A DNA stretch of 64,000 bases from positions 1,923,001-1,987,000 of the forward strand of contig NZ_JBEPOB010000001.1 of NCBI RefSeq assembly GCF_040546595.1. Direction: 5' to 3'. Below, in pieces: positions 9,071-17,017 of this stretch. The notes beneath the pieces were generated by a model. The model was not told where the DNA came from, did no database searches, and was given only the letters and a program-made list of their open reading frames with translations. Every line of letters starts with the position of its first letter. Within the stretch, counting starts at the first letter, position 1. The translations under genes were made by a program, and so were the position numbers. The DNA comes from Bosea sp. OAE506 (GTDB lineage Bacteria; Pseudomonadota; Alphaproteobacteria; Rhizobiales; Beijerinckiaceae).

Positions 9071-9955
9071 CTAGAAGCCGATGGTCGCGCCGTTCCATCG
9101 GAGCAGGCGCTGCGGCCAGTCCAGCCGCATCAGATCCTCGCCGATGATCAGCGGCCCGGCATAGCCGCTCGCGCGAATCTCCTCCGCGACCAGCGCCGTA
9201 TCGGCCGCAGGCGGCACGATATGCGTGATCGCCAAGGCTTTCGCACCGCTCCTGCGCGCGAGATCGCCGACCACCTGCGGCGTCATGTGGTAGCTCTTCA
9301 CCGCAGCGACGGTGGCGGCCGTGCGGATGCCGGCGACGACCGGCATCTGGCTCTCGACATAGACTTCGCTAACGAGCAGATCGCAAGTCTCGGCGGCCTG
9401 CTCGAGCGTCGGGGTGAGGCGGGTGTCCCCGGAGAAAACGATCCGGCTCGTGCCGTCGCTGAGCGTCAGCCCGAAGGCCGGCTCCACTGGCTTGTGGTCC
9501 ACCAGGAACGCCGTCACCGAGAGGCCCTGGAGGCCCGCGACCGGCCCCTCCTGCAGTTCCTCGAAGACGACGTCGAGGCCGCTGGCATCCGGGCGCTGCT
9601 CGAAGGCGATGCGCAGGCGGCGCTCGCGCGCGAAGGCCTCGTACTGGTCGCGCAGATTGGCCAGTGCGGGGGCCGGCGCCAGCACCCGCCAGGGGCGGCT
9701 GCGGCCCTGATGCCAGGAGGAGATGACGAGCTGATAGAAGTCGACCAGATGGTCGGAATGCTCGTGGGTGACGATGAGCAGGTCGATGTCGGCGCCGCGA
9801 TGGCCGCTTGCCACAAGCCGCTGGCTGACGCCCGAACCGCAATCGATCAGCAGCTTGCAGCCGCCGGCCTCGACGAGATGGGAGGGACCGGCGCGCCGCA
9901 GGCTGACAGGCGGCGCGCCGGTTCCCAGAAAGGTGAAGGCTAGTCCGGCACTCAT
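9071..9955 (-). CDS. Metallo-beta-lactamase-fold hydrolase, RNase Z-like branch
   Basis: Probable zinc-dependent hydrolase of 294 residues. The metal motif H64-E-H66-S-D68-H69 is intact; FSGDTR supplies the later aspartate, and THIVPP near the C-terminus the final histidine. The overall layout (FLGTGAPPVSLRRAGPSHLVE start, no exosite arm) resembles the ribonuclease Z/arylsulfatase-type subgroup. It lacks the tRNase Z exosite, so a tRNA role is doubtful, and the substrate is unknown. Convergent with prpE, 22 bases from its stop. Confidence 0.8.
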   Translation of the reverse strand: MSAGLAFTFLGTGAPPVSLRRAGPSHLVEAGGCKLLIDCGSGVSQRLVASGHRGADIDLLIVTHEHSDHLVDFYQLVISSWHQGRSRPWRVLAPAPALANLRDQYEAFARERRLRIAFEQRPDASGLDVVFEELQEGPVAGLQGLSVTAFLVDHKPVEPAFGLTLSDGTSRIVFSGDTRLTPTLEQAAETCDLLVSEVYVESQMPVVAGIRTAATVAAVKSYHMTPQVVGDLARRSGAKALAITHIVPPAADTALVAEEIRASGYAGPLIIGEDLMRLDWPQRLLRWNGATIGF

Positions 9956-10002
9956 TCCGGCAGGGTGTCAGCGCGAGCCGCCATCGGCAAGACGCAGACG
10001 CC

Positions 10003-10728
10003 TCAGGCCTCGTCGTCCTCGTCGACCGGACGCTTCATCTGCTTGAGCTTGGCGAAGACAGAGTCGACGTCGATCGCCGCCTCTTCCTCCCGCTTGGGCT
10101 TGCCCATATCGGCGAAGGTCTGGCTGAGCGGTGCGGGCTCCGGCGCCGTGGTCTCCTCGGCGGGAAGCAGCGTCGAGCCGATCTCGGCGACGGCGGCGGG
10201 GCGGTCCTTGGCGGCGCGGCCGACCTCGAAGTCGAGATCGATCTGCGAGCACAGGCCGAGGCTGACCGGATCGATCGGCGAAAGCGTCTGGGCGTTCCAG
10301 TGGGTGCGGTCGCGGATCTGCGCGATCGTCGACTTGGTCGTGCCGATCAGGCGGATGATCTGCGCGTCCTTGAGCTCGGGATGGTTGCGCAGCAGCCAGA
10401 GAATGGCGTTGGGCCGGTCCTGCCGCTTCGAGACGGGGGTGTAGCGCGGCCCCTTCGTCTTCTTCATCTCGGGCACCTTCACCTTGCGCTCGGCGAGCTT
10501 GAGGTGGTGGGCCGGATTCTTGGCGGCGCGCTCGAGCTCCTCGCGGGTGAGCTGTCCGGAATTGATCGGGTCCAGCCCCTTGATGCCGGCGGCGACTTCG
10601 CCATCGGCGATGCCACGCACCTCGAGCGGGTGGAGTTTGCAGAACTCGGCGATCTGCTCGAAGGTCAGGGACGTGTTCTCGACCAGCCAGACCGCGGTGG
10701 CTTTCGGCATCAGCGGAGGTAACGACAC
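10003..10728 (-). CDS. trcR: Cell-cycle regulator TrcR (DUF1013)
   Basis: Alphaproteobacterial DUF1013 protein of 241 residues. Members of this family are known as the TrcR cell-cycle/transcription regulator. The N-terminal half (ATAVWLVENTSLTFEQIAEF) looks like a helix-turn-helix, and a second helix-turn-helix-like block follows in LIGTTKSTIAQIRDRTHWN near residue 135. The C-terminus is acidic and low in complexity. A GTG start at 10728 is supported by AGGAGA six bases upstream; a later ATG at 10710 lacks such a site. It lies near rcdA and the CtrA-box promoter, making this a cell-cycle neighbourhood. Confidence 0.85.
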   Translation of the reverse strand: MSLPPLMPKATAVWLVENTSLTFEQIAEFCKLHPLEVRGIADGEVAAGIKGLDPINSGQLTREELERAAKNPAHHLKLAERKVKVPEMKKTKGPRYTPVSKRQDRPNAILWLLRNHPELKDAQIIRLIGTTKSTIAQIRDRTHWNAQTLSPIDPVSLGLCSQIDLDFEVGRAAKDRPAAVAEIGSTLLPAEETTAPEPAPLSQTFADMGKPKREEEAAIDVDSVFAKLKQMKRPVDEDDEA

Positions 10729-10977
10729 GGGCTGTCTCCTGGAATCTCGGAATCCGGCGCTGGGGCCGGGTCAACGTCGCGGACAATAGCTCTCGGGCGC
10801 CGACCGGCCTCTTCGGCCGGCCATCCAAATCATCGACGATGAACAGGATGGCCGGCTTATAGACGCGCACCGTGCGCCTGTCCAAGAAAAAGCGGTGCGA
10901 CGGGGGACGCTTCAGCCCCGGTGGCGCAGGGCCCGACGGGGCGGTAACCTTCGTCAACCGAGCCGATGGAGCCGCCG

Positions 10978-11178
10978 ATGTCCCTGTTTTCCGACGATGA
11001 CCGTCCCAAGCCCAAGCCCGTTCACGAAATCGGGCAGGATCTGTCGATGCTGTCGCTGGCGGAGATCGATCTGCGCGTGGCGGCACTGCAGGCCGAGATC
11101 GAGCGGCTGAACGAGGCGCGGGCGAAGAAGGACGCCTCGCGCAGCGCAGCCGATGCGTTCTTCCGGAAACCCGGCTGA
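10978..11178 (+). CDS. DUF1192 small protein
   Basis: Small cytoplasmic protein of 66 residues beginning MSLFSDDDRPKPKPVHEIGQ, followed by the family core DLSMLSLAEIDLRVAALQAEIERL, a short amphipathic helix. An upstream in-frame ATG at 10966 would add four residues; GGAGCCG lies just before the later start. The function of DUF1192 is unknown. Divergent from trcR, it precedes the CtrA-box region by 23 bases. Confidence 0.82.
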   Translation: MSLFSDDDRPKPKPVHEIGQDLSMLSLAEIDLRVAALQAEIERLNEARAKKDASRSAADAFFRKPG

Positions 11179-11201
11179 AAAAGCGGCAGATGGCGCCGGC
11201 G

Positions 11202-11217
11202 TTAAGGGCTCCTTAAC
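11202..11217 (+). promoter_or_regulatory. CtrA-type box (TTAA-N7-TTAAC)
   Basis: TTAA at 11202-11205, a seven-base spacer GGGCTCC, and TTAAC at 11213-11217 match the full CtrA consensus with the correct spacing. Two CcrM-type GANTC sites follow at once: GATTC at 11218-11222 and GAATC at 11231-11235. A CtrA box next to GANTC sites is the usual sign of a cell-cycle-controlled promoter in this class. It precedes a candidate small RNA and the rcdA gene. Confidence 0.7.
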
Positions 11218-11229
11218 GATTCCAAAGTA

Positions 11230-11331
11230 TGAATCGCATCATCCAGTTTGTCTGGATGCGAGTGGCTCCTGCCCGCTCTGTTTGACGCCTCCCTGTTGAC
11301 CTTCGAGCCGCCTTCGGGCGGCTCTTTTTTT
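11230..11331 (+). ncRNA. Candidate small RNA upstream of rcdA
   Basis: A unit of about 100 bases with no plausible reading frame. It begins just after the CtrA box and GANTC sites, contains a 7-bp hairpin CATCCAG-TTTGT-CTGGATG at 11240-11258, then an unpaired pyrimidine-rich stretch (GCCTCCCTG near 11287) that could pair with ribosome-binding sites, and ends in a strong intrinsic terminator. The exact 5' end is inferred. An alternative is that this is only the 3' untranslated region of the DUF1192 gene plus the leader region of rcdA. Confidence 0.45.
11305..11331 (+). terminator. Rho-independent terminator
   Basis: Stem GAGCCGCC / GGCGGCTC with a TTCG loop followed by seven T. It ends the candidate small RNA, or transcripts reading through from the DUF1192 gene, 140 bases before rcdA. 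Confidence 0.9.
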
Positions 11332-11470
11332 ATGGTCTCTACCCGCGTTAAGGTTAACCGGACGTTACCGACGCGGCCCCCGCCCATCGGCGCTATCCTT
11401 GCGACATCGACGGCATGAGCCGTGACGCGTGCCATGCGGACACGGCGTTGTGCCGATGGGAGACAAGGCC

Positions 11471-11998
11471 ATGAACGACCTGATGATCCGCGAGACCACC
11501 AGCGACGACGGCGCGATCTCCTTCGCACGCGGCTTCGTGAAGTCCGACGCTTTCATGGTGCTGTTCCGCGAGGGCATGGGGCTGGTCGAGCAGACCGCCG
11601 CCTATCTCGACGGCGAGGGCAGGGCCCAGTCTGCGGCGCTGCCGCGCGAGGTCGCTCTCGGCTATGCCACCGAGAGCATGCGGCTGACGACGCGGCTGAT
11701 GCAGATCGCCTCCTGGCTGCTGGTTCAGCGCGCAGTCGCGGAGGGCGAGATGACCGCCGAGCAGGCGCGCGCCGAGAACGCCAAGGTCCGCATCCCCGAG
11801 ACCGGCGTGTCCGGCACGGCGGCCGAGCTGGAGCGCCTGCCGCAGGGCCTGCGCGACCTGATCGCCCATTCCTTCCGGCTGCAGGCCCGCATCCGCCATC
11901 TCGAGGGCCAGATGAGCGCCCCGGCGCCGGCCGAGAAGGCCAATCCGGTCAAGGACCAGCTCGCCAGCCTGCAGGCCCGCCTCGGCCTCGCGCTCTGA
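11471..11998 (+). CDS. rcdA: RcdA-family protein (DUF1465), regulator of CtrA degradation
   Basis: Cytoplasmic helical protein of 175 residues belonging to DUF1465, the family of Caulobacter RcdA, an adaptor that helps ClpXP degrade CtrA during the cell cycle. Recognisable blocks are RLTTRLMQIASWLLVQRAVAEGEM in the middle and the helix ELERLPQGLRDLIAHSFRLQ before a variable Ala/Pro-rich tail. The ATG at 11471 follows a GGAGACAAGG ribosome-binding region; an in-frame start at 11429 adds sequence that does not look like the family. A CtrA-type box lies 254 bases upstream, which would close a feedback loop if it acts on this gene. Confidence 0.82.
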   Translation: MNDLMIRETTSDDGAISFARGFVKSDAFMVLFREGMGLVEQTAAYLDGEGRAQSAALPREVALGYATESMRLTTRLMQIASWLLVQRAVAEGEMTAEQARAENAKVRIPETGVSGTAAELERLPQGLRDLIAHSFRLQARIRHLEGQMSAPAPAEKANPVKDQLASLQARLGLAL

Positions 11999-12044
11999 CT
12001 TTGGCGCGCGGCGGATCGCCGCGCCGCAACCCACCCCAAAACGA

Positions 12045-12072
12045 AACGGCCCGGTCGAAAGACCGGGCCGTT
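12045..12072. terminator. Bidirectional terminator between rcdA and rpmE
   Basis: Twelve-bp stem AACGGCCCGGTC / GACCGGGCCGTT with a GAAA loop. It sits between two convergent genes. There are only short T or A runs beside the stem, so termination strength on each strand is uncertain. Confidence 0.75.
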
Positions 12073-12113
12073 CTTGATTCAGATCAGGGCAGGCGGGCGA
12101 ACCCGCCGGCAGA

Positions 12114-12350
12114 TCACTTCTTGCCGAGGGCGCCGATGGCGGAGAAGCGCGAGTTGAAGCGCGAAACGCGGCCGCCACGGTCGAGCATCTGCTGCGAGCC
12201 GCCGGTCCAGGCCGGATGCGTCGTCGGGTCAATGTCGAGGTTGAGCGTGTCGCCCTCCTTGCCGAGCGTCGAACGCGTGAAGTATTCCGTGCCATTGGTC
12301 ATGACGACCTTGATGGTGTGGTAGTCGGGGTGGATGCCGGTCTTGGCCAT
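12114..12350 (-). CDS. rpmE: 50S ribosomal protein L31
   Basis: Ribosomal protein L31 of 78 residues, starting [20 protein letters not shown]. The central [23 protein letters not shown] block and the TTHPAWTGG motif are typical of alphaproteobacterial L31. It has no CxxC zinc pair, so this is the zinc-independent form. The frame stays open upstream, but the start at 12350 gives the exact family N-terminus. Divergent from the ABC exporter gene. Confidence 0.95.
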   Translation of the reverse strand: MAKTGIHPDYHTIKVVMTNGTEYFTRSTLGKEGDTLNLDIDPTTHPAWTGGSQQMLDRGGRVSRFNSRFSAIGALGKK

Positions 12351-12498
12351 GGCTAAATCCTCAAACGTCGAAAACGGGCGTGGTCGACAAGCAGGCAAGC
12401 CTGCCCGGCCCGTCGAAAAAATCGTATGAGCCTGTCGTGAAGTCGCGTGCACATATCTCAGCCGGGCCGACAGCGCAAGCAGAACAGGACAAAGACGC

Positions 12499-14277
12499 GT
12501 GCCCGCAGCCGAAAAAGACGACACCAAAGCACGGCCGGATTTCCGTTCCCTGGCGTCCTTCTGGCCCTATGCCCTGAGATATCGCGCACGGATCGCGCTC
12601 GGCCTGCTGGCCCTCGTGATCGCCTCGGCGGCGACGCTGGCGCTGCCGGTGGCGGTGCGGCGGGTGATCGATGTCGGCTTCTCCGGCGGCGAGCAGCAGC
12701 TCGCCAACAGCTATTTCGTACTGCTGATCGGCGTGGTCGCGGTGCTGGCGCTGGCGAGTTCGGCGCGGTTCTACCTCGTCATGACGGTGGGCGAGCGCAT
12801 CGTCGCCGATCTGCGCACGGACGTCTTCGCCCATCTGACCCGGCTCGAGCCCGCCTTCTTCGATTCGAGTCGGGCCGGCGACCTCGTCTCCCGGCTGACC
12901 GCCGACACGACGCAGATCAAGGCGACGTTCGGCTCGACGGCCTCGATCGCTCTGCGCAACGCGATCATGACGATCGGCGCGCTCTCGCTGATGATCGCGA
13001 CCAGCCCGCAACTCTCGGCCATCGTGATCGGCGCGATCCCGCTGATCGTGCTGCCGCTGGTCTTCTCCGGACGCTCGGTGCGCCGGCGCGCCCGGGCGGC
13101 GCAGGACCGGCTGGCCGACGCCTCGGCCTTCGCCTCTGAGGCGGTCGGCGCGATCCGCACCATGCAGTCCTTCGGCGCTTCCCGGCAGACGGCGGCCCGC
13201 TTCGGCCAGGCCTCGGACGAGGCCTATGACGCCTCGCGCGCCGCGACCGCATCGCGCGCGCTGCTCTCGGGTGTGGCGATCTTCCTCGTCAGCGCCAGCG
13301 TGGTCTGGGTGCTGTGGACGGGGGCGACTGAGGTCTTCGAGGGGCGGATGAGCGGCGGGCGGCTGTCGCAGTTCCTGCTCTATGCGGTGCTGGCGGCGAG
13401 CTCGCTCGGCCAGCTTTCCGAGGTCTATGGCGAGATCTCGGCCGCGGCGGGGGCGGCCGGGCGGCTCGGCGAAATCCTTGCGCTGAAGCCGACCATCGCC
13501 GCTCCGCCGAACCCGGCGCCGATGCCGCAGCCCGCGCGTGGCGAACTCGCTTTTGAGCGCGTGTCCTTCAGCTATCCGGGGCGAACCGTCGAGGCGTTGT
13601 CGGACCTCACCTTCTCGGTTCGGGCGGGCGAGCGGGTCGCCTTGGTCGGCCCGTCGGGCGCCGGCAAGAGCACGGTCTTGCAGTTGGCGCTGCGCTTCTA
13701 CGATCCCAGTGCCGGGCGCGTCCTCGTCGATGGCATGGCGGGGCCTGTGGTCGATCCCGAAGCCTGGCGGCAGCGCTTCGGGCTGGTGCCGCAGGAGCCG
13801 ACCGTCTTCGGCGTCTCGGTGCGCGACAACATCGCCTATGGCCGGCCCGATGCGACGCGGGCCGAGGTCGAGGAGGCGGCGCGGCTGGCGGCGGCCGACG
13901 GCTTCATCCGCGACCTGCCCGATGGCTACGACACCATCGTCGGCGAGCGCGGCGTGACGCTGTCGGGCGGGCAGCGCCAGCGCCTCGCCATTGCGCGCGC
14001 GGTTTTGAAGGACGCGCCGATCCTGCTGCTCGACGAAGCCACGAGCGCGCTCGATTCCGAGAGCGAGCGCGCGGTACAGGATGCGCTCGACGCGCTGATG
14101 AAGGGGCGCACGACGCTGGTCGTCGCGCACCGGCTCGCCACGATCCTGTCTGCCGACCGCATCCTGGTGATGGAGGACGGCCGCGTCGTCGAGGAGGGCA
14201 CCCATGCCGAGTTGAAGGCCCGCGGCGGGCTCTATGCCCGGCTGGCGGCGCTGCAGTTCGGGCTCGAGGCGGCGTAA
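12499..14277 (+). CDS. ABC exporter, fused membrane and ATPase domains
   Basis: Half-transporter of 592 residues that would act as a dimer. Six membrane helices fill residues 20-320 and the ATPase domain follows: Walker [10 protein letters not shown] near 384, Q-loop VPQEPTVFG near 430, signature [14 protein letters not shown] near 489, Walker [13 protein letters not shown] near 508 and the VAHRLATI histidine loop near 541. This is the MsbA/lipid-drug exporter type. Substrate is not readable. The start is a GTG with a weak site upstream. It stands alone, divergent from rpmE. Confidence 0.9.
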   Translation: MPAAEKDDTKARPDFRSLASFWPYALRYRARIALGLLALVIASAATLALPVAVRRVIDVGFSGGEQQLANSYFVLLIGVVAVLALASSARFYLVMTVGERIVADLRTDVFAHLTRLEPAFFDSSRAGDLVSRLTADTTQIKATFGSTASIALRNAIMTIGALSLMIATSPQLSAIVIGAIPLIVLPLVFSGRSVRRRARAAQDRLADASAFASEAVGAIRTMQSFGASRQTAARFGQASDEAYDASRAATASRALLSGVAIFLVSASVVWVLWTGATEVFEGRMSGGRLSQFLLYAVLAASSLGQLSEVYGEISAAAGAAGRLGEILALKPTIAAPPNPAPMPQPARGELAFERVSFSYPGRTVEALSDLTFSVRAGERVALVGPSGAGKSTVLQLALRFYDPSAGRVLVDGMAGPVVDPEAWRQRFGLVPQEPTVFGVSVRDNIAYGRPDATRAEVEEAARLAAADGFIRDLPDGYDTIVGERGVTLSGGQRQRLAIARAVLKDAPILLLDEATSALDSESERAVQDALDALMKGRTTLVVAHRLATILSADRILVMEDGRVVEEGTHAELKARGGLYARLAALQFGLEAA

Positions 14278-14299
14278 GCGCCGCCTCGGCGCGCCGCGC

Positions 14300-14722
14300 T
14301 CAGGAGCCCAGGTTGATCGTGTACTTGCCCGCGTTGGGCACGGTGCCCTTGAAGCCGACGCTGCGTTCGCCCGCCAGGCAGGTGCCGCCGACGATCTCGC
14401 GCGTGATGGCGCGGGTCGGCACGCAGAAGGTCTTGTCGACGCCGGACTGGGCCGGCCAGTGCAGGGTCCGGCCTTCCTTCTCGGCATAGTAGTAGAACAG
14501 GGCCGTGTTCCAGCGGGCAACGCTCTTGCAGCCTCCGGCGGGAATCGTCTGCCAGGCGGTCAGCGTCCATTTCTTGGTCGTCTGGGGGACATGGGCCAGC
14601 GCGGTGAAGATCTTGGATCCGGTCTTGTTGCAGAAGACGATCTCGGTCTGCTGCTGCTGGGCTAGGGCCGGCGTACCGACCGACATCACGGCGGCGAAGG
14701 CCACCAAGGCTGCAATCCTCAT
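14300..14722 (-). CDS. DUF1036 secreted protein
   Basis: Exported protein of 140 residues with a clear Sec signal peptide (MRIAALVAFAAVMSVGTPALAQQ). The mature part has the family pattern IVFCNKTGSKIFTALAHV, the central WTLTAWQTIPAGGCKSV block, and conserved cysteines (FCN, GGCK, FCVP, GTCL) that could form disulfides. The function of DUF1036 is unknown; members are periplasmic and usually small. Convergent with the ABC exporter. The ATG at 14722 was chosen because the signal peptide starts there; the open frame upstream is not protein-like. Confidence 0.85.
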   Translation of the reverse strand: MRIAALVAFAAVMSVGTPALAQQQQTEIVFCNKTGSKIFTALAHVPQTTKKWTLTAWQTIPAGGCKSVARWNTALFYYYAEKEGRTLHWPAQSGVDKTFCVPTRAITREIVGGTCLAGERSVGFKGTVPNAGKYTINLGS

Positions 14723-14807
14723 CAAAATCCCCCCGCGGAACCCGCTCCGTCCCGACCGATCTGACTTCCGCAAGGGCAGCTTTGTCAATTGCGGGTGTGG
14801 AGGCGCC

Positions 14808-15656
14808 CTACAGCCCATGCGTGCGCGGATAGGCGCTGGGCTCCGGCGGGGTCCAGCCGGCGAGCAGGTCGGGCTGCGTGCGGTAGATCTCGACCTTGAG
14901 GGGATAGCAGGCGGCGACATCGCTGGAATGGGTCGTGCTGCAATCGCCGCCCGGGCAGGCGGAGAGCGCGCCGATCAGGTCGATCTCGGCAAAGAACTCG
15001 ATGTAGTCGCCGGGCCGCACCGGGCTCGCCTTCATGAAGTACTGATGCGTCCCGCGGGTGAAGCCGGTGCACATGAAGACGTTGAGCACATCGTGGACAT
15101 GCATCTCGGCCTCCGTCACCGGCAGCCCCTTCGCCCTGGCAAGCGCCCGCGTCAGGTTCGAATGGCAGCAATGGTGGTAGTCGCCGCCCGAGAGCAGGCG
15201 GTTGGTGTAGGGGTCGCAGCGCGTGCCGATGACGTCGTGGATGCCGCCGCCATCGGCATCGAAGCCGTACCAGGCCAGCGTGTCATGGGTGATCGTCGCC
15301 AGCGGCCGCAAGGACGGCAGGCTGCTCCAGAGCCGGTCGCCGGTCGAGACATGGGTGGCGTGGAGCTGGCGGGTCTTGCCGCTGAAGAAGCGCTCGGAGA
15401 GATCGTGTGCGTTCCAGAGGTTGAGATCGCCGACCTGGGGGCCGTCGACGCCGATGATCCGGAAGAAGTGGCCGGCGGGCACGCTGAAGGCCTCGGCATC
15501 TCGCGGCGCGACCGTGACCTCGTCGATCTTGGTGAGATGCTCGCGCGCCCGCGACATTAGCGCCATGTCGGGCTTCGGCAGAGCGTCGACGGGGTAGCAG
15601 ATGGTCAGCGGCCGGGCTCGGCGGGCGGTGGCGTCGGCAGGCTCTGCGAAAGGCAT
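14808..15656 (-). CDS. DUF1989 protein (urea carboxylase-associated family)
   Basis: Cytoplasmic protein of 282 residues in the DUF1989/urea carboxylase-associated family. Family motifs are FSVPAGHFFRIIGVDGPQVGDL, WYGFDADGGGIHDVIGTRCDP, HHCCHSNLTRA and the C-terminal SPVRPGDYIEFFAEIDL. Relatives accompany urea carboxylase or guanidine and amine metabolism, but no such enzyme is nearby. It is the last gene of a minus-strand run of MotA-like, OmpA-like and cytochrome c genes; the cytochrome stop is 22 bases upstream. A conserved cluster of His and Cys residues suggests metal binding. Confidence 0.8.
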   Translation of the reverse strand: MPFAEPADATARRARPLTICYPVDALPKPDMALMSRAREHLTKIDEVTVAPRDAEAFSVPAGHFFRIIGVDGPQVGDLNLWNAHDLSERFFSGKTRQLHATHVSTGDRLWSSLPSLRPLATITHDTLAWYGFDADGGGIHDVIGTRCDPYTNRLLSGGDYHHCCHSNLTRALARAKGLPVTEAEMHVHDVLNVFMCTGFTRGTHQYFMKASPVRPGDYIEFFAEIDLIGALSACPGGDCSTTHSSDVAACYPLKVEIYRTQPDLLAGWTPPEPSAYPRTHGL

Positions 15657-15678
15657 GGCGGGCTCCGGTCGGCAGCGG

Positions 15679-15990
15679 TCAGCGCGGCGGCAGCGCCGCG
15701 TAATAGGCAGCGAGCGCCGAGATTTCCTCGACGCTCATGTGGCGGGCCATGTAGCGCATCTCCTTGTGGGCGCGCTTGCCCGTCCGGAACGCCATCATCT
15801 GGTTGAAGAGATAGCGCTCGTTCTGGCCGGCGAGATGCGGCACCTCGGTGTCGCGGGCGATGCCGTCGAGACCATGGCAGGCGGCGCAATCCTCGATCGC
15901 AGAGCGGCGAGGCTCCGCCCAGGCGGGGGCGGCGGCCGCGACGGCGAGCAGCATGGCGACAATCCCTGCCGTTGCTCGGGCGCGCGTCAT
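15679..15990 (-). CDS. Class I cytochrome c (c553-like), periplasmic
   Basis: Small periplasmic c-type cytochrome of 103 residues. A signal peptide (MTRARATAGIVAMLLAVAAAAPAWA) is followed by the haem attachment motif C-A-A-C-H near residue 35 and a methionine-containing C-terminal half (RYMARHMSVEEISALAAYYA) that can give the sixth haem ligand. It begins four bases after the OmpA/MotB-like stop and precedes the DUF1989 gene. Its electron partner is not identifiable. Confidence 0.85.
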   Translation of the reverse strand: MTRARATAGIVAMLLAVAAAAPAWAEPRRSAIEDCAACHGLDGIARDTEVPHLAGQNERYLFNQMMAFRTGKRAHKEMRYMARHMSVEEISALAAYYAALPPR

Positions 15991-15994
15991 CGCC

Positions 15995-17012
15995 TCACCG
16001 CTCGGTGATCTTGAATTCGATGCGGCGGTTGCGGCGCCAGGCATCGTCGGTGTTGGCGACGTCGAGCGGCTGGTTGTCGCCGAAGCCGGTGGCGGCGATG
16101 CGATCGGCCGGGATGCCCTTCGTCACGAGATATTCGACGACCGCGATGGCGCGGCCTGCCGAGAGATGCCAGTTCGAGGGGAATTGCGGCGAGCGGATCG
16201 GCCGGTTGTCGGTGTGCCCGTCGACGCGCAGGATCCAGGGCAGGTCGGGCGGCATCTCGCGGCCGAGATCGGCGATGATGGCGCCGAGCTTGTCGAGTTC
16301 GCCGCGGCCTTCGGGTTTGAGGACGGCCTGGCCGGCGTCGAAGAACACCTCCGACTGGAAGACGAAGCGGTCGCCGACGACGCGGATGTCGGGCCGCGTG
16401 CCGAGCACCTGGCGCAGGCGGCCGAAGAAGTCCGAGCGATAGCGCGCCAGTTCCTGAACGCGCTGGGCCAGCGCCACGTTGAGCCGCGAGCCCAGGTCGG
16501 GAGATGCGGGCCTGTGCTTCCTTGTCCTTGGCTTCGGCTGCGCCGAGCGCCTCCTCCAGCGCGGCAAGCTGGCGGCGCATGGCCTGGATCTGCTGGTTGA
16601 CGAGATCGACCGTGGCCTGAGCCCGGGCGGAGAGCTGCTTTTCGGCCTCGAGCGCCTTCTGCGCCTCGCCGAGCTGGGCGGCCTGGTTGCCGGGCTGGGC
16701 GGCGAGCAGATCCTGGATGCGGCCGCGCTCGGCCTGCTCGCGCGTGAGCGAGGATTGCAGCAGCTGCAGATTTTCCTGCGCTTGGCGGTTCGAGGAGCGC
16801 TCGAGCGCGAGCAGGTCGGTCAGCTCCGAGATCTGCCTGTTCAACCGCTCGAGCGCGGTGTCCTTGCCGGTCAGCTCCTGCGACAGGAAGAACTGCCCGA
16901 GCACGAAGACCGAGAGCAGAAAGACGATGCCGATCAGCATCGTCGAGAGCGCATCGACGAAGCCCGGCCAGAAATTGACCTCGTCGCGGCGGTGGGAGCG
17001 GGAGAGGGCCAT
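15995..17012 (-). pseudogene. OmpA/MotB-like inner-membrane protein, split by a +1 frameshift
   Basis: The first part (16500-17012) has one membrane helix after the short basic start MALSRSHRRDEVNFWPGFVD, with an aspartate just before the helix, then a long coiled coil. The rest (15995-16500, other frame) is a complete OmpA-like peptidoglycan-binding domain with VDGHTDNRPIR and NRRIEFKIT. The frames join if one base is removed from GGG at 16499-16501: ARIS then continues as DLGSRLNVALAQ, giving 338 residues. The domain is undamaged, so sequencing error is likely. It pairs with the MotA/ExbB-like gene five bases upstream. Confidence 0.82.
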
Positions 17013-17017
17013 CGCCG

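Noticed and set aside
11348..11359. TTAAGGTTAACC as second CtrA site ahead of rcdA
   Set aside because: Spacing is two bases; it is a GGTTAACC palindrome but not the CtrA pattern.
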